A DNA stretch of 64,000 nucleotides from Torreya grandis (Eukaryota; Streptophyta; Pinopsida; Cupressales; Taxaceae). Below the pieces are notes generated by a model, which was given only the letters and a program-made list of their open reading frames with translations, ran no database searches and was not told the origin of the DNA. The position numbers and the translations under genes are program-made. This document shows, one piece after another, positions 46,687 through 58,807 of this stretch. Within the stretch, counting starts at the first letter, position 1. Every line of letters begins with the position of its first letter. The stretch lies in contig JARHVA010003527.1 in NCBI GenBank assembly GCA_037957365.1, positions 937,501 through 1,001,500 of the forward strand. The letters run 5' to 3'.

Positions 46687-49600
46687 TGTTGACAATTTTG
46701 ACCACAAGTCAAAATGGGTCAACCCCCTCTATTAAAAAATTATATAGAGGTCAAATATAATGTTATAGGGTGCACTTAATGTCATATATTATGTTATTTA
46801 GCCTTGGTCATGTCTAGTTAGTTTATATGTCATTTTGAGTCAATTAGGGGTCATTTTGGGGTCATATATGCAAGTGAAATGATTTTCAAGGTGTCTAAGT
46901 GTCCTAGTTTTACTTAAAATGTCCAATATTTAATATTCCATGTTATAAATGTTAGTCCATTTTAATCTTGTAGGTTTCCTAACTAAAAATTAAGAAAGTA
47001 TTAAAAAAAGGAAGAGTTTGGCACTTGTACAACTCATAAGAGAGGGTGACACATGGGAGAAGTTCATGTAATGGATATTAATATTCCCCATATACATATC
47101 CACTCTTGACATGATTTGGAAGTGCTAAAATTTGTCCAAGACCATTCTTATCCTTGTTTTCCCTTCTAGACATGTAGAACCAGTTCTTAGGTTTATGCTT
47201 GGTATGGTCAATTGGAGAAGTTTTAGACCAAATTACTTTTAGAGGTGATATTACACTCAAATAGATTAATTTTCATTAAAATAGTTCAAGGATTGGTAAA
47301 TTTTTCTTTATGAATCATCTCTACCAAGTTGATTATGTTTTGTTGCTCACTATTTCCCATTCCCTATAGGTTTTTCTTTTATTTGGAGAAGTTCATATAA
47401 TCTAGATACTATAATTGACTCTAGAGGATGTGAAAATATTAACATAATTCTCCACATGTTTGGTTTCATGTTTCAAAGTTATTTGATATACCAAGTATCT
47501 CATGTTGTAAGAGAAGGCAATAAATTGTGTTACATATAGGTTTCCATCATTTTGAGAATGTTCATGCCTTGTTAGTGACTTCAAAAGATGGTGACATATC
47601 AATTATAATTTTTTAAATTTTATCTTGGTCCCATAACCTTTTAATATCATTATCCAATAAATATTTCATGAGGTTTTAGCCATAAGCACCATGTAGTCAA
47701 TTACTTCATGACTATCATACACAGTCATTTGAATGAGTTATGTTATAGCTTGAGTACGTTAATGAGAGAGTGAAATAGAGTCATATGGTGATGGAAACAT
47801 CATTTTAAAAAGAAATATTATGTGTATTCCATCAAATAATGTGTAGTTATCATGGGTGAAACCTTTTATTTCTACACACAGTCTCCTGTCATTAGCATAC
47901 ACCTAAAAGTATCTCATGAAGACCAATCATATTGAAAGGAAGTGTCTAAGATGAATAAGGATATTTATAATGAAATGAGTCTATTTGAAATATTTTATGA
48001 AGTTAAAAACTCATTTTCATCTCACAAACCATACATTATACCAACTTACTTATCCTCATTGCATGTATATGAAAATGTCCACCTATAGGTGGTATCACAG
48101 AGATATGAAGGTACTTGTATGGAGAAGATTGGATAAGTTGGAACCTTATTTGGGTTCATAGTATGTTTTATAGATAATTAAAGACCTATTTTAAGTGTTA
48201 TTTTGTCAAATGGAAGTGGAAACCATGAACAAATGTGAAAATATTGTATTCAAGGATCAAGTCCCCAAAAAACACAAAGTATAACACCTTATCATTTTGT
48301 AGATGTCATATGATAAAGTTTCTAAAGGATTTGAGGAATATAAATGAGAATAAATTATATATCCCATATAATATATAAAATTTGAAAAAATTTAGAGGTT
48401 TATAATCAATTAAAGTTAGTTTTTGAATAAATCCAATACGCATCTTGGACCACTAATTCCAAATAGTGGCATCTACAGGGTTTAGAATTTCAAGGTGATT
48501 CTAACATCTCAAAGTGAAAATAAGGTATGTCTCCATGATTTAACTATATTATTAAGTTAAAATGAATAAAAATAAACACAAATATTTTTAAAATAGGTTA
48601 ATATATAGAGTTTTGAGCCCATATACACTCGTAGGTGTCTACTCCTTGAAACTATTCACCTACAGTCAAGGGTCCTCTTCTACATCATAGATAATGAGGA
48701 ATTAAGCATGGAAACACCTAGATTGGTTTATGGAACATGATTTAAAATGGATCAAAATATATAAATTTTATGTAACACATGTCCTAAGATGATTTCTCAC
48801 CCATAGTCTTCTATTTGTTCCAATATAGTCAACTATAGTTGACTATATGCAACAATAGGTTAAGGAGTGATGTTTTGGTGTTAGTATTACATGAGCTCAA
48901 GTTATATGGGTCAAAAAAATTATAAAAAAACTATAATTTATTTTAATTTGGCATATAAACATTTCATTCAAGATAAACCATGCAACACACCTATAGTTAT
49001 GGCACCTTGAAGCTAAACATTGTCAAGAAATTGTACATAGTCTTGATCAATCAAGTTGTGGGAAGAGGTATGTAAGAAGTTAAAGTGATGAAAATATATG
49101 GATCACCTTAATAATGATAATTATATTATCTATATTCTCTTGAAAATTTAAAACAAGTAGAGAGAGGATCCCAATGATGCAACACATAGTTCACATGTTA
49201 AAAACTTGCACATAGTCCCTTACTCAAGTGTCTGTTCTAGATTTTGAGAGAGTTAGATAATATAATGATAATACCAAGGGATAAAAATTGGTATAAAATG
49301 TATCTATGTATTTTATATTCCTATAAAAAAATTATTTTGTCTAATAAAATAGGGCAAGTACCCTCTATTTTGTCTCAAATAGAGAGCACTCCCTTTGTGT
49401 ACAAACTCTATAGTTTTTGGGAATGGGAATGATCAGGTGAGCTAGGGGCTGGTTAAAAACTCCAAGGAGGTTAATAAACTTGAATTAAACCCAAGAAAAC
49501 ATGAGTAATCTTGCATTTAATTATTAATATCAATAGTATTTTTTAGACCCTCAAAGTTACAAACATTCCTGTTAAGCATATTTCAGGCCTAAAGCATAAT

Positions 49601-51499
49601 GGAGGATCAACTTCATTTATAATATTAAGTTATCAATATAATGAGATAGAAAATGTTTATGAGGATATAATAGATGTATCCAAGATTTTATAATGTAGGG
49701 GAGACCATAGGAAACCTCACTTTAACTTAAGACCAATTCAAGCCTACAAGGAATGGAGAAAATAGCTCAAGTGGGCAAAGTTGGAAGCTCATATCTATTT
49801 GGATGATATGAATGGGAGTCGAAGGAGATTGGACAAGTTGAAGAGGGTCCTAAGAAAGTGTTTTATGTATTTTATTCTTTATTTTTATGTCATAACTCTA
49901 TAAACAATCTTTAAGGGTGGAAATGACTCAAAACCCTACAAAACCCTAGATAAAGACCTGATTAGGAAAACAAGGAAGGATATGCATAAAAATGGACCAT
50001 AATGGATTGGGAAATGATTTGATATTATATATGACTCTCTATTTAACTTTCCTATCACATTGAGTTTTACCCTACCTATACGGATAGGGTACATAATTGG
50101 TTCCTTTTATTATTTTTGATGTTTTTTAGGTTCTAGAAAGTGTAAAAATGTGTAACCTACTTCAAGAGAAGGATTGGTACTAGGTATAACCCATCATGGC
50201 CATTTATTTCATCAAAAAATCTCCTAAGTTTTTTTACAAGTGCCTTCATCTCAGCTAGTCAAAGCTGGCAAAGTGAGGAAGATAGTGAGAAGGGTGAGAA
50301 CAGCAAGTGGATGACATTTTAAGGTATACCTAAGAAATATAAGGCCATGGAGGGTATTTTAAAGTATCATTCACTCCATTTTATGTATTTACATGGAAAA
50401 ATATATCCAGTTTTGAGGCCAAGTGTGAGTGGTGACTGAAAAAGGGGTTTCTTTGACTGCAGGTGGTGATGCTTCACTTCCATAAGAATCTAGATGATTA
50501 GGAATGTATCCAATTCATGGAGGAGAATGTATAAAACCCCTCCCTCTTATTGAAATCATAAGATATTTCCCTAGTAAATTTTGAGATTTTCCAAAAAGGG
50601 TGACTTATAAAGATATTTTTCTTGTGTAGAATGGGAACTCTTATGCCACATTTCATGAGTTGCATAGTTTAGAGAGCCATTTGTCCTATCAGACCTTACA
50701 TATTCTATCTCATAATTAATTATCCTAAATATGTAACTCTTCCTTTTATCATTAAAAGTGTTCTATGAACTTTTGGGTTCTCTTTTACCACTTCTCTCTC
50801 AAATGTTAGAAGTATGTACCATTTTGGCCTTTATAATGATATATCACACCATGTATGGTGAATCCCTACTAGTTTTGACATTGTACTTTGCCTTAGAATA
50901 ATAAGTGAAATATATTTTGATTTAATATCTCATCTTTTCAAGTGTGTGAATAAATTTATAGTTAATGGTTGAGAGATATTCATCTATCCTTTTTTTCTCT
51001 CAATCCTTCCATGTTTGATGCAAGTGATTCTAGACTAAAAAGTCATATGAAGTGTTGTTAAGTGTATCGATCTATTATTAAGTGTTTAATGGGTCTTAGT
51101 ATCTAAAAATTATATATTGTTTCAATTAACTTTGATATTATTCATGTATGTCACCTTCATATTGAAACACTAATTCTAGTGCATTATAGGACTCTTAGAC
51201 AAGTGTTGTATGCCTTGTCTCTTTATGATAGAGTATGATATTCTTGTGTGAAACATCTGGGTGCATCACCCTTTTATAATAGGTTTATTTCATGTAATTT
51301 ATAACCATTACCCCCCCCCCATAGTCAAGAATTAGATAAGTGATAATATTTTAAAGATACATTTAGGGAGCTATCCCTTTAAATATAGAGGCTCACTTCC
51401 ACTATAAGTACACCCACATACCTAGAAGTGTCCCCATGTTGCCCAAATTTGGAAGAGGCTTGAACACCCTATTATAGGGTGCAAGATATAGTGAAAATA
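46687..51499 (+). mobile_element. 5' LTR of B-C
   Basis: From TGTTGACAATTTTGACC to GTGAAAATA. It is collinear with 54,018-58,802, for example GTCCACCTATAGGTGG, TTCAAGGTGATT-TA, CTCTATTTTGTCTCA, AAACCCTACAAAACCCTAGA and TTGAAACACTA. Poly-C at 51,311-51,320 differs in length between the LTRs. Confidence 0.85.
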
Positions 51500-51503
51500 A
51501 TTA

Positions 51504-51521
51504 TATCACACGTGATGGGAC
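51504..51521 (+). promoter_or_regulatory. Decayed primer-binding site of B-C
   Basis: This 18-nt stretch ends in TGATGGGAC and keeps 13 of 18 positions of the site at 44,185-44,202. The initial TGG has become TAT. Confidence 0.45.
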
Positions 51522-51598
51522 CAAGGTCCAATAGAGTGGAAATATTGTTCGTGTGTCTTTCCTTTATTAGATTTTAGAAGAAAGCAAGTTATCACCAA

Positions 51599-51608
51599 TG
51601 GAGACTCC
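51599..51608 (+). promoter_or_regulatory. TGGAGACTCC motif in the B-C leader
   Basis: It lies 78 nt past the primer site, matching TGGTGACTC at 23,253 in F2. It resembles the complement of a tRNA-Arg 3' end. Role unknown. Confidence 0.4.
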
Positions 51609-51689
51609 AAATGATAACTTCTAGTTATAAGCAGCCCATGTATATCTCATTGAATATTTTCATCATTTTTTGTATCTTAACTAACATAT

Positions 51690-53775
51690 TAGGTAGATAT
51701 GAACACCTATGGTGAATACCCCTATCAAATATCCTTATCAACCTTGTTATGAACCACATTATACCCCTCAATAGTCCTATCAAGATAGTTATCAATCATA
51801 TGATCCATGGCATCCCTATAGTCCTCTAATTCCATATCCATATGGACACAATGTTATTGGATATCCCTATGAGGAAGGATACCATGAGACCTATCAATAA
51901 ATGCCTCCCTATTAGTCTTAATATGAACCCTATCAACCATACCATGATGCCTATGAACCTCAAGAGTAATCTTATGAGTCTTGACATGAGGAATTAGATG
52001 TTTACATTAATTTTACACCAAGGTATTAAAAGGAAAGATGTAGATTCCTATAGGCTAGAATGCAAAAAAATGAAAATGGTCTTGATCTTTTATCATTACC
52101 CTCCTCATCCTTCATTTTTTCCATCTTATATGAAATCTTTGTTGGCATCTATTCCACAGTTACTAGTTACTGAAGATGAAATGATAACATTGGATGATAA
52201 GTATGATGTGCTCTCTGATCATCTTATGGAATGGTTGAGAGGTGTTGCCTAAAATTATATGCAGAAGTTGGAGACATTTGAAGAACTAGAAGGAATTCCA
52301 TGGGAGATCAAAAAACAAATAGACTTGGAAAATAAGTACCTTCAATTCTCAATAGATAGGCTAATTATATGGGAGGATAAAGAGCTCAAAAATTAACATG
52401 ATAATATTGAATAAAATTAAGGAGACTATTGGAAAGTTGCAACTCCTACTTATGTAGAGGTTTATCCTTCTAATCAGCCCAAGAAGTCACTTCCCTATGA
52501 GCTTACTATTATTTTTATCTTTCCTAAATCCACTCATAATCCTTCTCCTTCACCTCACACTCCATCTATAATAAATTATTCCCCCATCACATCTAATCCT
52601 CCACCTCATATTCCATCTCTTTCACATGAGCCTATCCATCAACCTTCAATCTCACCCCTTATTGAGGAAGAACCCATCTTGAGAAAAGAAAGTGAAGAGG
52701 ATAAAATCCAAACCATGGCTAACCATGAATATCTCATGAGTGATTATGAAAAATAAATAACCATAGGGACTCCCCTTGGTGACCATAAATGAAATTTTGC
52801 CTTATTATATGAAAATAAACATATTGAAGACTCTTTTGCAATTGTACATGAGGAATATGGCCAATACTTAAAGAGAGAGGCATTTGAAGAAGACTCCATG
52901 TCTAATCATAAAGTTTTGAATGACCATCTCAAGCATGAAGTGGAGTGTAATATCAAGGAGTAAGGTTAAGTCACTCCTTAAGAAGTTTAAGTCCTAAGAT
53001 ATTCTCATGAGACCAAGGTAGATGAAATAAATCTTGAATATGACATTCATGAGGAAGATTATTTATGGCATAAGTTTAATGCCATATGTAAGGAATTTGA
53101 TTAGTTGGGTAAATTTATTAATTCTCCAATAGTTTGCATATATGATGACAAGTTTATTCATGAGTATAATAAGCATTATCATATTGACAAGTATTCCATC
53201 AAAAATAAAGATGAAGGTCATCCTATTGGTCAAGAACCTACTGTCATGAATCCATTTGATGATGCTAGTTTGCAAGAAGTTATAAACATGGATAATAAGG
53301 TTAAGGAAAATCTTGTTGTACCTAAAGGATAGTCAAAAGCTATAACTAAGGTAAAAAAATATTTATAGATATGGGAAAATGGTGAAGGAAACCTTCATTC
53401 TCCCAAACATCAAGTGCATTATGTCAAGGAAGAGAGAAAGGCTAAGAGGACTATCATATCTTGAAACTTTCACATTAAGAGTTAAGTAAATGAGAATTTA
53501 TGTCTTGTTTAACCACCATTTGAGTTCATAGTTGAGGATCCATATGAGAGAATTAAGGATATTGAGATGAAAGAAGATTTCATTTCCATATCTATCCTAT
53601 TTGGAGATTATTGGTTCTCATTAAACAACATGCCAATGAAGTTGGCAAACACCATGAAGAAGATGGAGGTATCAATGTGAAGGATAAAAAGGCTACAAGC
53701 CTCTTTCATTCACTCATGTCATGAATCAAGAGAGTCTTCAAGCTTCCCCTTTCATCAGGAGGGAGTGTTTCTTTT
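51690..53775 (+). pseudogene. B-C internal ORF, Tyr/Pro-rich then acidic, function unknown
   Basis: Plus-strand frames broken by stops. The first part (51,700-51,990) is a Tyr/Pro/His-rich low-complexity region (GEYPYQ, then repeated Y-x-P and Y-x-x-Y). The middle reads LSDHLMEWLRGVA, KLETFEELEGIPWEIKKQID and LQFSIDRLIIWEDKELKN. A Pro/Ser-rich stretch (PHTPS, PPPHIPS) and an acidic region (EEEPILRKESEEDK) follow. The last part includes VHYVKEERKAKRTII. No retroviral enzyme motif is present. It may be a gag-like RNA-binding protein specific to this family, to judge by its place and the F2 parallel. No known function can be given. Confidence 0.45.
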
Positions 53776-53938
53776 AGGTTAGTTTTTGTTTGAGTTAGTT
53801 TAGTTTGGTTTATGTGTGTTTTATAAGTGCTCATGAAGCATAAGTGTGATTTTACTTAGTTTATTTTCTTTTGTTCTACTTCTTGTTGGTTTTCTTATGT
53901 TTTAAAGAAATTTTTTATGTCAAACCTAGTGTACATGT

Positions 53939-54013
53939 GACTCCATAGTCCAATGGATAGGATTATCCAACTGGTCATCACATAGCAAGCATACCAACCT
54001 CGGAAAATCACCA
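53939..54013 (+). other. tRNA-Arg-like sequence next to B-C 3' LTR
   Basis: A 75-nt block that begins GACTCCATAGTCCAATGGAT and ends AATCACCA. The first part differs at only two positions from a remembered plant tRNA-Arg 5' end (GACTCCATGGCCCAATGGAT). The length is right for a tRNA with CCA, and the CCA is 4 nt before the LTR. The T-arm and anticodon arm are not convincing, so no active gene is claimed. It stands where a polypurine tract is expected. Confidence 0.6.
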
Positions 54014-54017
54014 AAGA

Positions 54018-57000
54018 TGTTGACCATTTTGACCACAAGTCAAAATGTATCAACCCCATATATTAAAAAATTATATAAGGGTCAAATATAATGTTATAGG
54101 GTTTATTTGATGTCATATATTATGTTTTTTATCCCTGGTCATGGTCTAGTTAGTCTATATGTCATTTTGAGCCACTTAAGGGTCATTTTGGGGTCATGTA
54201 TGTAAGTGGTAGGGTTTTCAAGGTCTCTAAGTGTCATAGTTTTCATCCCAAAGTTATATATGTCATATTCCATCTCATAAATATTAGTCCATCTGAATAT
54301 TTCAAGTTTCCTAACTAAAAATCAAGAAAATAATTGAAAAAGGAAGAGTTTTGCACTTGTATGACCCATGAGATAGGGTGACACATGGGAAAAGGTAATT
54401 TAATGTCTCTTTAACTTCATAAAATTAATTTCCATGCTTGAAAATATTTTTAAGTGTTAAAAATTTTCCAAAACCATTCTACTCCACCCTTCCAAACATG
54501 CAAAACCAAATATTAGGTTTATGATTGGTATGCCCAGTTGAATAAATTTGAGACAAAAAAACTTTGGGGTGATATTAAACTTAGATAGATTAATTTTCAT
54601 AGCAATATTTCAAGGATTGGTCAAATTTTATTTATGGGTCATCTCTAACAAGTTGACTATGTTTTTTTGCTCATTGTTTCCCAGGCCCTATAGGTTTTGA
54701 TTTTGTTTGGAGAATTCCATATAATATAGATGCTATAATTGACTCAAAAGGACATTAAAATATTAAAATAATTCTCCCCATTCTTTTTTTCATGTTTAAA
54801 AGTGTTTTTATAGTCTAAATATCTCAAGTTATACGAGAAGGTACCATTTTATGTTGTAGATAGGTTTCCATCATTTTGAGAATGTTTATGATTTGGTAGT
54901 GGCTTCAAAAGGTGGTGATAGGTTGATTAACATGTTTTAAATTTTATCTTGGTCCCCTCACCTTTAAATATCATTATTAAATAAATATTCCATGAGGTTC
55001 CTTTCATAAGTACCATGTAGTCAATTGCTTCATGATTGTCATACACAGTCATCTAAATGAGATGTGTTAAAGCTTGAGAACATTCATGAGAGTGAAAGAG
55101 AGTCCTATGGTTATTAAAATATCCTTATAATATGATTTATCAAGTGTATTTCATTAAATAATGTGTGTTTAGTATGGGGGAAACCTTTTCTTTCTACATA
55201 TGGTCTCCTACCATTAGCATACACCTATAAGTAACTCATGAAGACTAATCATATTGAAAGGGAATGTCTAATCTGAATAAGATTATTTATAATGAAATGA
55301 GTCTATTTATAATAATTGAGGAAGTTTAAAACTCATTTTAATCTCAAAAACCATACATTATTCCAACTTACTCATCCTTACTACCTATATATGAAAATGT
55401 CCACCTATAGGTGGCATCATAGAGATATGAAAGTACTTGTATGGAGAAGATTGGACAAGTTGTAACCTTCATTGGAGTCCTAGTATGTTTTATAGAGAAT
55501 TTTAGACATATTTTAAGTGTTAGGGTGGAAAATGGAAGTGGAAACCATGATCAAAGGTGAAAATATTGTATTTAGGGATTAAGTCCCTAAAAACACAAAA
55601 TAGATCACCTTACCATTTTTTGGATGTCATATGATAAGGTTTACAAAGTATTTGAGGCATATAAATTATCATAACTTGTACATCCCACATATGAAATAAA
55701 ATTTTCAAAATTTTTGAGGTATATGATCAATGAAAGTTATTTTTTGAAGAGATCTAATATGCACCTTGGACCACTAATTCTAGATAGTGACATCTACAGG
55801 GTTTAGAATTTCAAGGTGATTATAGAATCTCAAAGTTAAAATAAGGTATGTCTCCATGATTTAAAAATATTATTAAGATTAAATTAATAAAAATGAAAAG
55901 AATTATCTTAAAAATAGGTTTATATACATATTTTTGAGCCCATATACACCTACAGGTGTCTACTCCTTGAAACTATTCACCTATATTCAAGGGTTGTCTT
56001 CTACATCATCCATGATGAGGATTTAAGAAAGGAAACACATAAATTGGTATATTAAATATGATTTAAAAATTATCACAAGTTAAAAAGGTGATGTGACACA
56101 TGTCCCAAGATGATTTATAACCCACAAGCTTCTACTTGTTCTAATAGAGTCAACTGTAGTTGATTGTAGCCAATAGTGGGTTGAGGAGTGATGTTTTGGT
56201 GTTAGTATTGCATGAGCTCAAGGTAGATGCATCCAAAAAATTATAAAAAGACTATAATGGACTCTAAGTGGATCTATAAACATTTCATTTAAGATAAAAC
56301 ATCTAGGATACCTACAGGTATGGTGACTTGAAGTAAAACACTGTCAATAAATTACACATAATCTTGATCAATCAAGGTGTGGGAAGAGGTATGTAGGAAG
56401 TTAAAGTGATGAGAATACCTAGATGACCTTCATCATTATCATTACAGTCTCTTTAAAATGGAAAAAAAGTAGAGAGAGGATCCCAATAATGCAACACATA
56501 GTCCACATGTTAAAACCTTGCACACATTCCCTTTCATAGGGGTCTATCCTAGATTTAGAGAGAGTTAGAGGGTCTAATGATAAGACCAATGGATAAAACT
56601 TTATAAAAAAATTTCTCTATAACTTTTATAATCCCATACAATATTTATTTGATAAAATAGGGCAAGATACCTCTATTTTATCTCAGACAGAGGTCACTCC
56701 CTTTGTGCATAAACTCTATAGTTTTTTGGAATGGTAATGATCAGGTGAGTTATGGGTTGGTTTAACCTTAAAAGGAGATTAATAAAGTTTAATGAAACAT
56801 ATTAAAACATGAGTAACCTTTTATATAAGGATAAATATCAATACGGTGGTACATACCCTCAAAGTTACAAACATGCCTATTAAGCATGGTTTAGGCGTAA
56901 AGCCAAATAGAGGGTCAATTTCATTTATAATATTAAATGATCACTCAAATGAGACATAAAATTTTTATGAGGATATATAAGATGTATCAAATATTTTATA

Positions 57001-58802
57001 ATGTAGGGAAGATCATAGGAAACCTCACTTTGACTTAAGACCAATTCAAGCCTATAGGGAATGGATAAAAGAGCTCAAGTGGGCAATGTTGAAAGCTCAT
57101 ATCTACTTGGATGCTATGAATGGGAGTCCAAGGAGATTGGAAAATTTAAATAGGGTAATGAGTAAGTGTTTTGTGTATTTTTTCTCTACGCTCAATGTCA
57201 AAACTCTATAAATGATCCTTAAGGGTGGAAAGGACTCAAAACCCTACAAAACCCTAGATAAAGACCCGATTGGGAAAACAAGGAAGGAGATGCATCAAAA
57301 TTGAAAATAATGTCTTTGGAAATGATTTTAGATTATATATTACTCTCTAAGTAGCTTTCATATCACATTGAGTTGTAACCTACCTATACAGACAGGGTAC
57401 ATAATTGCTTCCTTTGACTTTTTTTGATGTTTTATAGGTTCTAGAAAGTTTAAAAATATGCAACTAACTTTAGGATAAGGTTTGGGACTTGTTATAACAC
57501 TTCATATCCATATATTTCAGAAAAAAATATCTTAAGTGTTTCTGTAGGTGCCTTTAGATTGGCTAGTCAAAACTGGCAAACTGAGCAAGATAGTGATAAG
57601 GGTGAGAGATTCAAGTGGATGACCTTTTAAGGTATACCTGAGTAATATAATGTAATGGAGGGTCTTTCAAAGTCACATTCACTCCATTTTATATATTTTC
57701 ATGGAAAAATAAAGCCAATTTTGAGGCTAAGTATGAGGGGTGTATGAAAAAGAAGTTTCTTTGATTGTAGGTAGTGATGGCTCACTTCCATAAGAATCCA
57801 GATGATTAGGAATGTATCCAATGTATGCAGGAGCATCTATAAAATCCCTCCCTCTTATTTTAATAATAATATCTATCCCTAATTATTTTTGGAACGTTTC
57901 AAAATGGGTGAATGATGAAGATAGTTTTCTTGTGCATAATGAGAACTCATACACCACATTTCACGAGTTGCATAGTTCGGAGAGCCATTTGTCTTATCAT
58001 ACCTTGCATAGTGTGTCTCCTACTACATTATATTACATATGTAACTCCTCTCAACATGAAAAGTTTTTTAGTGACTTGTGGGCTTCTCTTTTCCCACTTC
58101 TATCTTAAATACTATAAGTAGCTACCATTTTTCCCTTTATAATAATATACTACACCATCTATGGTGAATCCCTACTAATTTTGGCATTACAATTTGCCTT
58201 AAAACAATAAATGCAATCTATTTTGACTTCATATCTCATCTTATCAAGTGTGTAAAGAGATGTATATTAAATGGTTAAAGATATATTCATTTATCTTTGC
58301 TTTCTCTCAATCCTTCCATGTTTGATGCAACTGATTCTATCCTAACAAGTCATATGAAGTGTTGTTAAGTGTATGGATCTATTTTTAATTGTACAATGAA
58401 CCATAGTTTCTTAAACTAATCTATGGTTTCATTTACCCTAGATAGTCTTCATGTATGTCACCTTCATATTGAAACACTAGTGCTAGTGCATTATAGGACT
58501 CTTAGACTAGTGTTGTATGCCTTGTCTCTTTGTGATAGAGTATGATAGTCTTGTGTAAAACATATTGGTGCATCAACCTTTTATAATAGGTTTATTACAT
58601 GCAATTTCTAACCCTTTACCCCCATAATAAAGCATTAAATAAGTGATAAGCTTTGAAAGATACATTCAAGGAGCTAGCCGTTTAAACATAGAGGATTGCT
58701 TCCACTATAGGTACACCCACATATCTGTAAGTTTTCCCATGTTGCCCAAATCTGGAAGAGGCTTGAACACACTATTTTAGGGTGAGAGATTTGATGACAA
58801 TA
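54018..58802 (+). mobile_element. 3' LTR of B-C
   Basis: From TGTTGACCATTTTGACC to GATGACAATA, directly followed by the GGTAT duplication. The short open frames at 57,812-58,121 have a homologue in the other LTRs and are not genes. Confidence 0.85.
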
Positions 58803-58807
58803 GGTAT

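Larger units (their letters stand above)
46687..58802 (+). mobile_element. B-C: LARD-type element with 4.8-kb LTRs
   Basis: A 12,116-bp element: LTRs 46,687-51,499 (4,813 bp) and 54,018-58,802 (4,785 bp), internal region only 2,518 bp, exact GGTAT duplication. The LTRs make up four fifths of the element. The internal region has no RT, integrase or protease, so it is non-autonomous. The LTR head, the 3' internal segment and the tRNA-like block match those of the minus-strand gypsy element it landed in, which may once have supplied its enzymes. LTR divergence is visible throughout, so the insertion is old. Confidence 0.85.

Noticed and set aside
53750..53765. CAGGAGGGAGTGTT as the polypurine tract and LTR start at 53,763
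   Set aside because: LTR homology with 46,687 begins only at 54,018. It could still be an internal polypurine tract.
53939..54013. A functional tRNA-Arg gene
   Set aside because: The acceptor, anticodon and T stems do not pair well and no clear B box was found, so it is recorded only as tRNA-like.
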